A stretch of 64,000 nt of DNA from Massilia sp. IC2-477 (GTDB taxonomy: Bacteria > Pseudomonadota > Gammaproteobacteria > Burkholderiales > Burkholderiaceae_D): positions 512,719 through 576,718 of the forward strand of contig NZ_JAJFEQ010000003.1 of the NCBI RefSeq assembly GCF_020707265.1, in the 5' to 3' direction. Position numbers and translations under genes: made by a program. Positions 1 through 10,328 of this stretch are shown here, piece after piece. The number at the start of each line of letters is the position of its first letter. The first letter of the stretch is position 1. The notes under the pieces were generated by a model, which was given only the letters and a program-made list of their open reading frames with translations, made no database searches and was not told the origin of the DNA.

Positions 1-771
1 GAGCTGGTCGACCACGCGGCAGTTCAGGTGGCGGCGCACCCCGTCCGGCAGGCTGTCGTAATAGGCGCGCGACATCTGCAGGTCGTGCTTGATGGCGTTG
101 GTGGCGTCCGGCGCGTCGGCGCCCACCACCAGCACCGGGCGCGACAGGTTCGAACGGTTGGCGGTGCCGCGGTGGATGGTCAGCGCGGAGCGCGCCGAGA
201 TGTCGCCTACCTTCGGCAGCTTGCGCTGGGCCAGCGCCTCGTAGCGCGGGTACAGGGACTTGTCCGGGAACATCGGGTCGCCCTGGTACAGGTCCCACTG
301 GGTGCCGGGCGCGATCTCGAACGGTCCCATGTCCTCGGTCACGTCGACCGTGGTGAGATTGAAGGCGAGCGAACTGAGGCGCCGGCCCTGCACGGTTTCC
401 GGCGGCGAGGCGAAATCGCGGTGCCAGGGCTGGTGCATGGCGCCCGGGCCCGGCACGTCGAAGCCGACTTCGACGATACGCCACTCCGGCCCCAGCACCG
501 CGCTGCACACCGCGTGGATCCAGGGGTGGGCGGCGATCGTCACGAAGGAGCGCAGGCGCTCCGGATGCACCTCGACGTAGTAGCGGTTCGGGCCGCGGTT
601 GAGCGCCCCGCCCTCGCGCCCCAGCGCTTCCTCGAACAGGCGGTCGATGTCGGCGCGCAGTTCGCCGATCAGCTCGCGGCTGAAGGCGCCGCGGCAGGCG
701 ATGATCCCGTCCCCATAGATGCCGCGCATGATGTCGGCCACGTCGTATTGTGCGGCTGCTCCGCTGTCCAT
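1..771 (-). CDS. Phytanoyl-CoA dioxygenase (PhyH) family protein, C-terminus cut by window edge
   Basis: This reads as an Fe(II)/2-oxoglutarate oxygenase of the PhyH type; 257 codons are visible and the C-terminus lies outside the window. The start ATG at 769-771 is preceded by a strong AGGAGG ribosome site. Around residue 117 an HRD motif (WHRDF) gives the His-x-Asp iron ligands, and a later IHRG segment followed by an Arg about 10 residues on fits the distal His and the 2-oxoglutarate-binding Arg. The PGAMHQPWHRD context and the alternation of beta-strand-like stretches fit the cupin core. The substrate cannot be deduced: members of this family hydroxylate lipids, antibiotics and small metabolites. 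The plus-strand frame over the same DNA is a shadow without a ribosome site. Confidence 0.8.
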   Translation of the reverse strand, partial: MDSGAAAQYDVADIMRGIYGDGIIACRGAFSRELIGELRADIDRLFEEALGREGGALNRGPNRYYVEVHPERLRSFVTIAAHPWIHAVCSAVLGPEWRIVEVGFDVPGPGAMHQPWHRDFASPPETVQGRRLSSLAFNLTTVDVTEDMGPFEIAPGTQWDLYQGDPMFPDKSLYPRYEALAQRKLPKVGDISARSALTIHRGTANRSNLSRPVLVVGADAPDATNAIKHDLQMSRAYYDSLPDGVRRHLNCRVVDQL

Positions 772-894
772 GTTTTTTCCTCCTCTGTCTGGCCTGTGGC
801 CGCGCGCCTGGCCGGCGTGCTGCCCTGAGAGCGCAAATACTACTGGCAATTGCCAAGGCGCGGCGCGAGCGCGGCGCTACGCATCCTGCGGGCG

Positions 895-923
895 TTGACA
901 GGAAGGCATCGGGACCGTAGATT
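895..923 (+). promoter_or_regulatory. Sigma70-type promoter for the hybrid sensor kinase
   Basis: A perfect -35 TTGACA (895-900) is separated by 17 bases from TAGATT (918-923), one or two mismatches from the -10 consensus. Transcription would start near 930. This excludes the upstream TTG at 850 as the kinase start and supports the TTG at 982. Confidence 0.7.
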
Positions 924-949
924 GACGCCCAGACCGAGGAGAAGCACGC

Positions 950-981
950 ATGCGACGATCAACCCACCGCTGGGGACACCC

Positions 982-985
<4 letters not shown>
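950..985 (+). other. Possible 11-codon leader peptide overlapping the kinase start
   Basis: An ATG at 950-952, preceded by GAGGAG at about 936-941, opens an 11-codon frame (MRRSTHRWGHP) that stops with TGA at 983-985. The stop overlaps the TTG proposed as the kinase start (982-984) in the arrangement TTGA, the usual geometry of translational coupling. The peptide lies just downstream of the promoter at 895-923. It could be a coupling peptide, or the trace of a frameshift relative to an ancestral ATG start. No homology is claimed. Confidence 0.35.
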
Positions 986-3303
<2,318 letters not shown>

Positions 3304-3335
3304 GATTGGGCTGAGATTCGGGCACCTGCCTTGAT

Positions 3336-3415
3336 GTAGGGTGGGCGGATTCTCCGCCCACGCGGTAGAGGACTTTGCTGCTTGACCGCGTGGGCGGAAG
3401 ATCCGCCCACCCTAC
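3336..3415. repeat. REP-like paired-hairpin repeat, copy A
   Basis: An 80-base element bounded by GTAGGGTGGGCGG and CCGCCCACCCTAC. Each half folds on its own: GTGGGCGGA-ttc-TCCGCCCAC on the left and GTGGGCGGA-aga-TCCGCCCAC on the right, and the two halves also pair with each other across ACGCGGT/ACCGCG. It lies between the convergent kinase and Nudix genes, where it could act as a bidirectional transcription barrier. Related copies lie at 5710-5830 and 10180-10256. Confidence 0.8.
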
Positions 3416-3428
3416 GTACGGCGATGTT

Positions 3429-3854
3429 TCACCAGTCGATCGACAGCAGCACTTCGCCCATGCGCGGCCAGCACAGGCCGCCCACTTCGTCGCGCCTCGC
3501 CCAGCGGTAGCCGTCCATCTCGGGCGTCGGCACGCCCGTCACGTGGTGCGGGAAACTCGTGCTGCAGTGCAGGTGCGCAAGGCTGTCGAGGCCGGGCCCG
3601 GATTCGATCATGAACAGGTGCAGGCGCTTGTCGCGGCGGTAAGCGAAGGGGCCGAGCTCGCGAAAGGCCGCAGCCTCGAACAGCAGGCCGGTTTCTTCGC
3701 GCAGTTCCCGCATCGCCGCTTCCAGCTCGGTCTCGCCAGGGTCGCGCATGCCCTTCGGGATATCCCATTTCGGTGTGTGGGTCACGTGGCACAGCAGCAG
3801 CTCGCGCCGCGGGTTGACGATCAGGGTGCCGCAGGAGACGGTATGTTTGGCCAT
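3429..3854 (-). CDS. Nudix hydrolase
   Basis: This 141-residue protein has a complete Nudix box at residues 35-57 (GMRDPGE followed seven residues later by RELREETGL), matching GX5EX7REUXEEXGU, so Mg-dependent pyrophosphohydrolase activity is expected. The substrate is some nucleoside diphosphate linked to another moiety. The KWDIPKG segment just before the box is common in the diadenosine polyphosphate and RppH-like branch, but at this length the exact substrate is open. It is transcribed divergently from the MscS gene at 3995 and ends just beyond the repeat at 3336-3415. ATG 3854 is the only reasonable start. Confidence 0.85.
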   Translation of the reverse strand: MAKHTVSCGTLIVNPRRELLLCHVTHTPKWDIPKGMRDPGETELEAAMRELREETGLLFEAAAFRELGPFAYRRDKRLHLFMIESGPGLDSLAHLHCSTSFPHHVTGVPTPEMDGYRWARRDEVGGLCWPRMGEVLLSIDW

Positions 3855-3994
3855 GCGATGCCGCCCGCGGGCAGCTTGGGTAATGTGGTGGACTTACTGT
3901 ATCGGCCGGCCACGGGCACTGTCAATTGTGCGCGCCGCAAGCCGCCCGGACCGCACACTGTCCCCTTTTGGCTGTCATGCAGATGGGGTAGCGG

Positions 3995-5086
3995 ATGGAA
4001 TTCTTGTTGCACAATAATGATCTGGAAAACTGGGCGCTGGCCCTCGGCGTCTGCATCGGCGCGACCGCGGCGATGTTCTTCTTGCGCATGATCGTCCTGC
4101 GCCGCCTGGGCGACCTGTCGCAGCGCACCGTCACCCGGGTCGACGACCTGGTAGTCAAGATGCTGCGCCGCACCTTCATCACGCCGCAACTGGCGATCGG
4201 CATCTACCTCGGCAGCATTTTCCTGGTGATGCCGGAAAGCTGGCGCCTGGTGGTGTCGCGCATCGCGGTGGCCGGACTGGTCCTGCAGCTGGGCATCTGG
4301 GGCGACACCGCACTGCGCGGCTGGCGCAGCCAGCTGCTTGCCACGCCGGGCGACGGCGCGCGCAAGGCTTCCAGCACGATCCTGTTCTTCATGCTGCGCC
4401 TGGTGGTGTGGACCGTGGCCTTCCTCATGATGCTGGATAACTTCGGCTTCAACATCACCACCCTGGTGGCGAGCCTGGGCATCGGCGGCATCGCGGTGGC
4501 CCTGGCCACCCAGAACATTCTCGGCGACCTGTTCGCCTCGCTATCGATCATGCTCGACAAGCCCTTCGAAGTCGGCGACTTCATCATCGTCGGCGATGCC
4601 CTTGGCGCGGTCGAATACATCGGCCTGAAGACCACGCGCCTGCGCGGCCTGGGCGGCGAGCAGATCGTGTTCTCCAACGGGGAGCTGCTCAGGAGCCGGA
4701 TCCACAACCACAAGCGCATGGAATCGCGCCGCGTCGCCTTTGTGCTGCGCGTGGCCTACGGCACCAGCGAAGCCCAGGTGACGGCGATCCCGGCCATGAT
4801 CCGAGACATCGTCGCGGCGCGCAGCGACGTCAACTTCGAGCGCGCCCACTTCTTCCGCTACGGCGACTGGTCGCTCGACTTCGAGGTGGTCTACCACTTC
4901 AAGAGCCCGGACTACATCCTGCACATGGACGCCCAGCAGGACATCCTGCTGCACATCTACCGCGCCTTCCAGCGCGAGGGCATCCAGTTCGCGCACCCGC
5001 TGTCGGTGGTGCGCGTGGCCGACCACCGCGACCCGGCCGGAGGCTGGCCGCCGGCCGATGCCGCTGGCGTTCTGACAAAGCATTAG
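3995..5086 (+). CDS. MscS-family mechanosensitive ion channel
   Basis: A 363-residue inner-membrane protein with about four or five hydrophobic helices in its first 190 residues, then the MscS pore and beta domain. The pore-helix region has the glycine/alanine pattern of MscS (ASLGIGGIAVALATQNILGD) followed by DKPFEVGDFI, and the beta domain ends in the typical SNGELL segment. Channels of this family open under membrane tension and release solutes during hypo-osmotic shock. It is a paralogue of the protein at 14709-15875, with which it shares most of the pore sequence. The start ATG follows a weak ribosome site (GGGTAGCGG). It appears monocistronic. Confidence 0.9.
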   Translation: MEFLLHNNDLENWALALGVCIGATAAMFFLRMIVLRRLGDLSQRTVTRVDDLVVKMLRRTFITPQLAIGIYLGSIFLVMPESWRLVVSRIAVAGLVLQLGIWGDTALRGWRSQLLATPGDGARKASSTILFFMLRLVVWTVAFLMMLDNFGFNITTLVASLGIGGIAVALATQNILGDLFASLSIMLDKPFEVGDFIIVGDALGAVEYIGLKTTRLRGLGGEQIVFSNGELLRSRIHNHKRMESRRVAFVLRVAYGTSEAQVTAIPAMIRDIVAARSDVNFERAHFFRYGDWSLDFEVVYHFKSPDYILHMDAQQDILLHIYRAFQREGIQFAHPLSVVRVADHRDPAGGWPPADAAGVLTKH

Positions 5087-5260
5087 GCCCCGTTCGTATG
5101 CGCCGGAGCGGTCCTACAGCGCCGGGCCGGACAGTCCTATACCCCGGCCGAGACCGCTGGCCTATGATGGTCTCACCTCTTCCGGAACACGCCACGCAGG
5201 ACGCGGGGCGCAGGAGGAAGGGCTACCTACCAACCCTGTCATCGATAAAGGAGATCAATC

Positions 5261-5638
5261 ATGGCATCGAACAACCAGGGAAACAACAGCAAGCGCGGCT
5301 TCGCCTCCATGGACAAGCAGGAGCAGCGTGAAGTCGCCTCGCAGGGCGGCCGCGCATCCGGCGGCGGCAACCGTGGCAGCGCACAGAGCGGCAGCGGCGG
5401 CAACTCGCAAAGCGGCGGCTCCAGCAACCGCGGCTTCGCCTCGATGGACCCGCAGCGCCAGCGCGAAATCGCTTCGCAGGGCGGCCGCGCCGCCCACGCA
5501 TCGGGCAATGCCCACGAGTTCACTTCGGAAGAAGCGCGCGAGGCCGGCCGCATGAGCCACAAGAATGACGGCAACCAGCAGAGCGGCAATCGTGGCAATG
5601 GCGGCGGCAACGGCGGCGGACGTGGCGGCAACCGCTAA
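5261..5638 (+). CDS. KGG-repeat general stress protein
   Basis: A 125-residue, extremely hydrophilic Gly/Asn/Ser/Gln-rich protein with a strong ribosome site (AAAGGAGAT) seven bases before the ATG. Two clear KGG-type repeats, GFASMD..(E)QRE(V/I)ASQGGRA, occupy residues 13-32 and 58-77. A diverged third unit (EFTSEEAREAGRMSHKN) follows at about residue 86, and a GGGNGGG-rich tail ends the protein. The family (GsiB, YciG and con-10 relatives) is induced by starvation, desiccation or heat and is thought to act as a disordered hydrophilin. The gene is monocistronic and ends at the terminator at 5675. Confidence 0.88.
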   Translation: MASNNQGNNSKRGFASMDKQEQREVASQGGRASGGGNRGSAQSGSGGNSQSGGSSNRGFASMDPQRQREIASQGGRAAHASGNAHEFTSEEAREAGRMSHKNDGNQQSGNRGNGGGNGGGRGGNR

Positions 5639-5674
5639 GCGGATCGCCTGAACGTCGCAGCACCATCAAGGCCT

Positions 5675-5709
5675 GCGGAGCATCCCAGGATGCTCCGCCG
5701 GTTGTTTTT
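5675..5709 (+). terminator. Rho-independent terminator of the KGG stress gene
   Basis: An 11-base-pair stem (GCGGAGCATCC / GGATGCTCCGC, 5675-5685 and 5688-5698) with a tight loop is followed by GGTTGTTTTTG. It lies 36 bases after the stop codon of the stress gene and runs straight into repeat copy B. Confidence 0.8.
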
Positions 5710-5830
5710 GTAGGGGTGATCTGGTCCAGTGGACCAGATCACGCTTGCCGACCGCGCGTGCAGCAAGGGTATGAGCAGCCGTGATGCTGGCTTGTTTTGG
5801 ACGCGCGGTCGGCATAGCCGACCACCCTAC
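5710..5830. repeat. REP-like paired-hairpin repeat, copy B (long, diverged arms)
   Basis: It begins GTAGGGGTG and ends CACCCTAC like copies A and C, but the arms differ. The left hairpin is GTGATCTGGTCC-a-gt-GGACCAGATCAC, the right is GGTCGGC-ata-GCCGACC, and an inner inverted repeat CCGACCGCGCGT / ACGCGCGGTCGG pairs the two halves around a 40-base spacer. Base pairing is therefore kept although the sequence has changed, which suggests the fold or the ends matter. The element occupies most of the gap between the stress gene and the convergent glycosyltransferase gene. Confidence 0.7.
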
Positions 5831-5934
5831 GACAAGATGGAGCAGAAAAGAACACGGCGGCGGCCCCCGAGGGAACCGCCGCCGCGCCGTCGCCAGCCAG
5901 CGCCCGGTCACCCGCGCGCTGGCCGCTTACCCTG

Positions 5935-7122
5935 TCAGGCCGTCTTCGCGACCGGCACCTTGGCCGATTTCACCGGCAGCACGTCCGCGCGGGCGGCGTC
6001 CGGGGCGGCCGGCAGGCGCGCGTGGCGGCCCGGGACGGCCTGTTCGATCAGCTCGTGCATACGGGACGCGGTCAGGTCCCAGGAGGTGCCGGCGACCACT
6101 TCGCGCATGCGCTTGGCCATCGCCTGGCGCTCGGTTTCGGTGAGCGCGAGCTGGCGTTCGCAGGCGGCGATGAATTCTTCCGCGGTCGCGGCCACGGCCA
6201 CCACGTCGCCGTACGGGACCTTGACGTCGGTGATCGGGGTCGAGACAGCCGGCAGTTCGGCTGCCATATACTCCAGCACCTTGGTCGGCGAGATGAACTT
6301 GGTCGAGTCGTTCATGGCGAACGGCAGCAGGCAGACATCCCAGCCGGCCAGGAACTGCGGCAGCTGGTCGTAGCCGCGCTGGCCCATGTAGTGCACGTTC
6401 GGCTGCTTCGGCAGCGAGGCCGGGTCGATCTTCACGACCGGGCCGACCATCACGATCTGCCATTCAGGATGGGCGTCGGCCATCTTCGAGACCAGCTCGA
6501 CGTCGAGGCGCTCGTCGATCACGCCGTAGAAGCCCAGGCGTGGATGGGGGATGTGTTCCTGGTCCGGATGCGAGATATCGCGGTCCTGAGCCTGGCGGAA
6601 GTGCTTGGCGTCGACGCTGCTCGAGAAGCAGTGGGCGTTGGCGTGGCGGTCGCGCTTGGATTGGTACAGGCTCGGGCCGCCGGTAAAGACCACGTCGGCC
6701 ATGTTCAGCAGCGCGCTTTCGCGTTGCAGCAGCTGCTTCGGTGCGTTCTTGAACATCGCCAGTTCGTCCATGCAGTCGTACACGATCTTGGACGGGTTCA
6801 GGCCTTGCAGCAGCGGCAGGGCCATCGGGGTGTAGAACCAGACGATCGGCTGTTCGCCGCCGGGCACCAGGTCGGCCAGCAGGGTTTGCAGGGTCGGGAG
6901 CTGGTCGTCATGGAAGCCTGGCGCATGGATCGCGGTATGCGGACGGCACACCGTGATGTTCGGCGCCACCGCCGTCTTCTTCAGGTATGCCTCTCCTTCG
7001 CTGTACACCGGTTCCTCGACAAACAGGATATCGTAGTGTTCCGCCAGACGGGTCATCAGGTGCTGTGGGCGCTGGAAAACGAAGTCCCAACGGAGGTGGC
7101 AAAACACGATCAAGGTCGGCAT
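5935..7122 (-). CDS. Glycosyltransferase, GT-B fold (group 1/GT4-like)
   Basis: A 395-residue cytosolic protein. The N-terminal part opens with IVFCHLRWDFVFQRPQH, typical of a branch of GT-B glycosyltransferases of bacterial polysaccharide loci. It continues through IVYDCMDE and GFYGVIDERLD (start of the second Rossmann domain), and the nucleotide-sugar site FISPTKVLEYMA supplies the E(x7)E-like region. The start was set at ATG 7122, which has AAAGGAA just upstream, rather than an upstream GTG or ATG that would add 14 residues. The Ala/Pro/Lys-rich C-terminal 35 residues look disordered. Donor and acceptor are not evident. It has no polysaccharide genes beside it. Confidence 0.85.
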   Translation of the reverse strand: MPTLIVFCHLRWDFVFQRPQHLMTRLAEHYDILFVEEPVYSEGEAYLKKTAVAPNITVCRPHTAIHAPGFHDDQLPTLQTLLADLVPGGEQPIVWFYTPMALPLLQGLNPSKIVYDCMDELAMFKNAPKQLLQRESALLNMADVVFTGGPSLYQSKRDRHANAHCFSSSVDAKHFRQAQDRDISHPDQEHIPHPRLGFYGVIDERLDVELVSKMADAHPEWQIVMVGPVVKIDPASLPKQPNVHYMGQRGYDQLPQFLAGWDVCLLPFAMNDSTKFISPTKVLEYMAAELPAVSTPITDVKVPYGDVVAVAATAEEFIAACERQLALTETERQAMAKRMREVVAGTSWDLTASRMHELIEQAVPGRHARLPAAPDAARADVLPVKSAKVPVAKTA

Positions 7123-7573
7123 ATTCAATTCCTTTCGCCTTCGGGGCGCTATAGTTGTTGGCAAAGCCTGGCAGGTTTTTCTCTCAGTGCCAGTCCCCGG
7201 AAACGCGTATCAGCGCACCGGACCCCCGAATCGTAACATGCAAATTTCCCAATATTTTCATTTATGCATTGCAACATTTTCAATGGGAAATATTGCAACC
7301 AGATGTTACACGGCGCTCTCATAGAGGAGCGCTGACGGTCGGGTGAACTTGTGTAGGGCGCTTCCTACATCCATACAAGAAGAACCACTACGAAAAGTCA
7401 ACGCGTTTTTTACCGTCCTCGAGCATGAAAATGCCCCGGAAACGACCCGAGGCAATCCACGCAATGCGCGGTTCTCATTCTGGGAAGCGTGCGCCGGACA
7501 GGGCGGCCCGCGGCCCCGCGGCTACTGTCGAGGTAGTAGGAAAGCGGCCCATACCCAACCCATCCGCCCCGCC
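7123..7573. other. Non-coding stretch with AT-rich inverted repeat
   Basis: No credible gene lies here. The stretch from 7233 to 7309 is strikingly AT-rich for this genome and forms a long imperfect inverted repeat: outer arms GTAACAT / ATGTTAC (7233 and 7303), inner arms ATTTCCCAATATT / AATGGGAAAT. It is upstream of the glycosyltransferase (starts 7122), so it most likely holds that gene's promoter and an operator. A second, short palindrome TGTAGG-gcgctt-CCTACA lies at about 7352-7369. The remainder is ordinary GC-rich sequence. Confidence 0.5.
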
Positions 7574-8782
7574 CTACTCCGGCTGGTAGGGTTCGGCGCC
7601 TTCCGGGTGGCCGTCCTCGCTGAAGCCCTCGGCGATCGATACCCCTTCCAGGCCGAGCGAGAGCAGCGCGTCGCACAGGTTGTCGATCTCGGCCCCGAGG
7701 TCGGCGGCGAGGTCGACCGGACTGTCGACACTGCCCCAGGGGCTGCCGCCGTCGAGCGCGTAGAGGTTGATGCGCAGGGTGATGTGCTCGCCGCCGTCGA
7801 GCGGCGCCACCGCGGCGTGCACGCGGTCCGGCGCCAGGTCCTTCTCGCTCAGGGTCCGCGCCACGTCCGACAGGATGCCCAGCGTTGTCAGCTCGCTCAC
7901 CCCCTGCTCCTTGGCGCCATAGAACAGGTCCTGGTACAGGAAGTCGACGTGGATCGCATCCGGGTCGGCAGCCAGCAGGCGGCGCACCAGGGGCGCCGCG
8001 CCCCGGGTCCAGGCACGGTAGCGCTCCTCGCGTGCGGCGTACCAGGCATCGGCGCCGGCTTCGTCGCCCGGCACCGCATAGAAGGGGTCGTCCGTGCGCT
8101 TGAGCGAGAAGCCCAGCAGGAAGCGCAGTTCCAGCGCCGACTCGTCGGGCGCGAAGCGTTCGCCGGTCCAGCCGCGGATGCTGGCTTCGATGGTCGGCGC
8201 CGGCTGCAGTTTCTTCTCTAGCAGCGAAGCCGCCGCTTCGCGCAGCATCTCCTGCAGGGTCGAGTACGAGATGTGGTCGATCTCGGCCAGGTCGTAGGCG
8301 TGCTGCAGCAGCACCAGCTTGCCGCCGGCGCTCTCCAGCCCGGCCGGATGGAAGCTGTTGGCGAGCAGCTCGAAGGCCTCGCCGTCCTGGAAGCCCTGCC
8401 CCTCCTGCAGGCCGCCCGGGCTGCGCACGAACAGCGGGATCAGGAAGGCGTCGATCTCGTATTCGCTGCCGTCGTCGCGGCGCAGGCGCAGGTTGGCGGC
8501 TTCTTCCTCGATGCGCCCGCGCAGCAGGCGGCAGGCTTCCGGATCGGTGTAGCGCGCCAGCTCGATCGCCTCGTACAGCGCTTCGTCGCGCTTCTTGCGC
8601 AGCAGCTTGCGCACGGAGACCAGTAGTTCTTCCTCGCGTTCGTCGGCACTGCCAAAGCCGGGCGCTTCCTCGCGCTCGGCAATGGCCAGGGCCAGGTCGG
8701 CCAGTTCCTGGGCCAGGTGTGCAGTGTCCGGCTCGCGCGGGTTGTTCGAGGTACGGGGCAGCGGGCGCTTATTCTTGGGCAT
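7574..8782 (-). CDS. DUF2863-like conserved hypothetical protein
   Basis: A 402-residue soluble acidic protein that begins KNKRPLPRTSNNPREP, has an alpha-helical N-terminal third (about 20-100, rich in Glu, Leu and Arg), then mixed alpha/beta sequence with many acidic residues. No signal peptide, membrane helix or catalytic motif is visible. Length and overall character fit a Burkholderiales-restricted family of unknown function that I associate with DUF2863, from memory only. The start ATG at 8782 precedes an N-terminus typical of the family. It is transcribed divergently from the purine permease at 8891, about 110 bases apart, so the two promoters share that gap. Confidence 0.6.
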   Translation of the reverse strand: MPKNKRPLPRTSNNPREPDTAHLAQELADLALAIAEREEAPGFGSADEREEELLVSVRKLLRKKRDEALYEAIELARYTDPEACRLLRGRIEEEAANLRLRRDDGSEYEIDAFLIPLFVRSPGGLQEGQGFQDGEAFELLANSFHPAGLESAGGKLVLLQHAYDLAEIDHISYSTLQEMLREAAASLLEKKLQPAPTIEASIRGWTGERFAPDESALELRFLLGFSLKRTDDPFYAVPGDEAGADAWYAAREERYRAWTRGAAPLVRRLLAADPDAIHVDFLYQDLFYGAKEQGVSELTTLGILSDVARTLSEKDLAPDRVHAAVAPLDGGEHITLRINLYALDGGSPWGSVDSPVDLAADLGAEIDNLCDALLSLGLEGVSIAEGFSEDGHPEGAEPYQPE

Positions 8783-8890
8783 GAACGTGTTTCTGTGATG
8801 TTGGAGATGCCATGTTAGCGCATTGTCATGGGGGCGCGCGCACCCTGTTCCCAGTGTTATGCTTCAGCCAAGACAACCTGGGAGCCCCCG

Positions 8891-10183
8891 ATGCTCGACC
8901 GATTCTTCAAGCTCACCCAAAGCGGCACGGACGTGCGCACCGAACTGCTGGCCGGCCTGACCACCTTCCTGACGATGGTGTACATCATCTTTGTCAATCC
9001 CTCGATCCTGGGGGATGCGGGCATGCCCAAGGAGTCGGTGTTCGTCGCCACCTGCCTGGTGGCCGCCCTCGGCACCGCGGTGATGGGCCTGTACGCCAAC
9101 TACCCGATCGCGATGGCGCCCGGGATGGGCCTGAACGCCTACTTCGCCTATGCGGTGGTGCTGGGCATGGGCGTGGCCTGGCCGGCGGCGCTGGGCGCGG
9201 TGTTCATCTCGGGCTGCCTGTTCATCCTGGTCTCCCTGCTCGGCCTGCGCGGCATGGTCGTCAACGGCATCCCGAAATCGATGCGGGTCGCGATCACGGT
9301 CGGCTTAGGGATGTTCCTGGCCCTGATCGCGCTGAAGAACGCCGGCATCGTGGTGGCCAGCGAACCGACCCTGGTCAAGGCGGGCGACCTGCACAAGCCG
9401 GAAGCGGTCATGGCCATCGTCGGCTTCTTCGCCATCGTCGCGCTCGACCGCCTGCGGGTAAAGGGCGCGATCCTGATCGGGATCGTGCTGGTGACAGTGC
9501 TGTCCTTCTTCTTCGGCGGGAATACCTACAAGGGCGTGTTCTCGGCCCCGCCCTCGATCTCCCCCACCCTGCTGCAGCTCGACATCCAGGGTGCGTTATC
9601 AGTCGGCATCCTGAACGTGGTGCTGGTGTTCTTCCTGGTCGAGCTGTTCGACGCCACCGGCACCCTGATGGGCGTGGCGCGCCGCGCCGGCCTGCTGGTC
9701 GAGGGCAAGATGGATCGCCTCAACAAGGCCCTGCTGGCCGACAGCGGCGCCATCGTGGCCGGCAGCGTGCTGGGCACCTCGAGCACCACCGCCTACCTGG
9801 AGAGCGCTTCCGGGGTGCAGGCGGGCGGGCGCACCGGCCTCACCGCGCTGACGGTGGCGGTGCTGTTCCTGGCCTGCCTGTTCATCGCGCCGCTGGCCGG
9901 CGTGGTCCCGGCCTATGCCACCGCGCCAGCGCTACTGTTCGTGGCCTGCCTGATGCTGTCCGACCTGGGCGAAGTCGAATGGGGCGATTCGACGGAGAGC
10001 ATCCCGGCCGCCGTGACGGCCCTGGTGATGCCCTTCACCTTCTCGATCGCGGAAGGCATCGCTTTCGGCTTCATCAGCTACGCCGTGCTCAAGCTGCTCA
10101 CCGGCCGCGCGCGCGAGGTGGCGCCGGTGGTGTGGGTGATTGCCGCGCTGTTCACATTCAAGATCGTCTATATCGGCACGTAG
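8891..10183 (+). CDS. NCS2-family purine permease (AzgA/GhxP type)
   Basis: A 430-residue inner-membrane symporter with about 12-14 hydrophobic helices. The N-terminus (TELLAGLTTFLTMVYI, then NPSILGDAGM) and the segment PGMGLNAYFAY are hallmarks of the adenine/guanine/hypoxanthine permease group. Further on, VELFDATGTLMGVARRAGLL and GTSSTTAYLESASG match the conserved central and substrate-binding segments. It should import purine bases with protons. ATG 8891 is chosen because GGGAG lies eight bases before it and family proteins begin just there; an ATG 63 bases upstream lacks support. The stop codon TAG (10181-10183) is made by the first bases of repeat copy C. Confidence 0.9.
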   Translation: MLDRFFKLTQSGTDVRTELLAGLTTFLTMVYIIFVNPSILGDAGMPKESVFVATCLVAALGTAVMGLYANYPIAMAPGMGLNAYFAYAVVLGMGVAWPAALGAVFISGCLFILVSLLGLRGMVVNGIPKSMRVAITVGLGMFLALIALKNAGIVVASEPTLVKAGDLHKPEAVMAIVGFFAIVALDRLRVKGAILIGIVLVTVLSFFFGGNTYKGVFSAPPSISPTLLQLDIQGALSVGILNVVLVFFLVELFDATGTLMGVARRAGLLVEGKMDRLNKALLADSGAIVAGSVLGTSSTTAYLESASGVQAGGRTGLTALTVAVLFLACLFIAPLAGVVPAYATAPALLFVACLMLSDLGEVEWGDSTESIPAAVTALVMPFTFSIAEGIAFGFISYAVLKLLTGRAREVAPVVWVIAALFTFKIVYIGT

Positions 10184-10256
10184 GGTGGGCGGGTTCCCCG
10201 CCCACGCCGTGACAGGCAGCAGCTCGCCGCGTGGGCGGCAAAGCCGCCCACCCTAC
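10180..10256. repeat. REP-like paired-hairpin repeat, copy C
   Basis: A 77-base element with ends GTAGGGTGGGCGG and CCGCCCACCCTAC identical to copy A, and the same two hairpins (GTGGGCGGG-ttc-CCCGCCCAC and GTGGGCGGC-aaa-GCCGCCCAC). The loops and the stem-closing pairs differ, with compensation on both sides. The TAG at bases 2-4 is the stop codon of the purine permease gene, so the element is inserted into, or has been captured as, the gene's 3' end. Confidence 0.8.
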
Positions 10257-10328
10257 GATAAATGTGTCGGAAAGCATCGTTTCCTGCCGTCTTTGCGTTA
10301 CAATGTCGCGCATCTTGTCGGCAACACG

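Noticed and set aside
28..828. 266-codon plus-strand frame at the window start
   Set aside because: The minus strand encodes a PhyH-like enzyme with its HxD motif and a strong ribosome site over the same bases.
850..981. TTG at 850 as the start of the hybrid kinase
   Set aside because: A strong promoter lies at 895-923, inside that extension, and the added residues are Arg-rich and unlike any domain.
3336..5830. CRISPR array
   Set aside because: The repeats at 3336, 5710 and 10180 are kilobases apart and internally palindromic, with no regularly spaced units; no cas genes are present.
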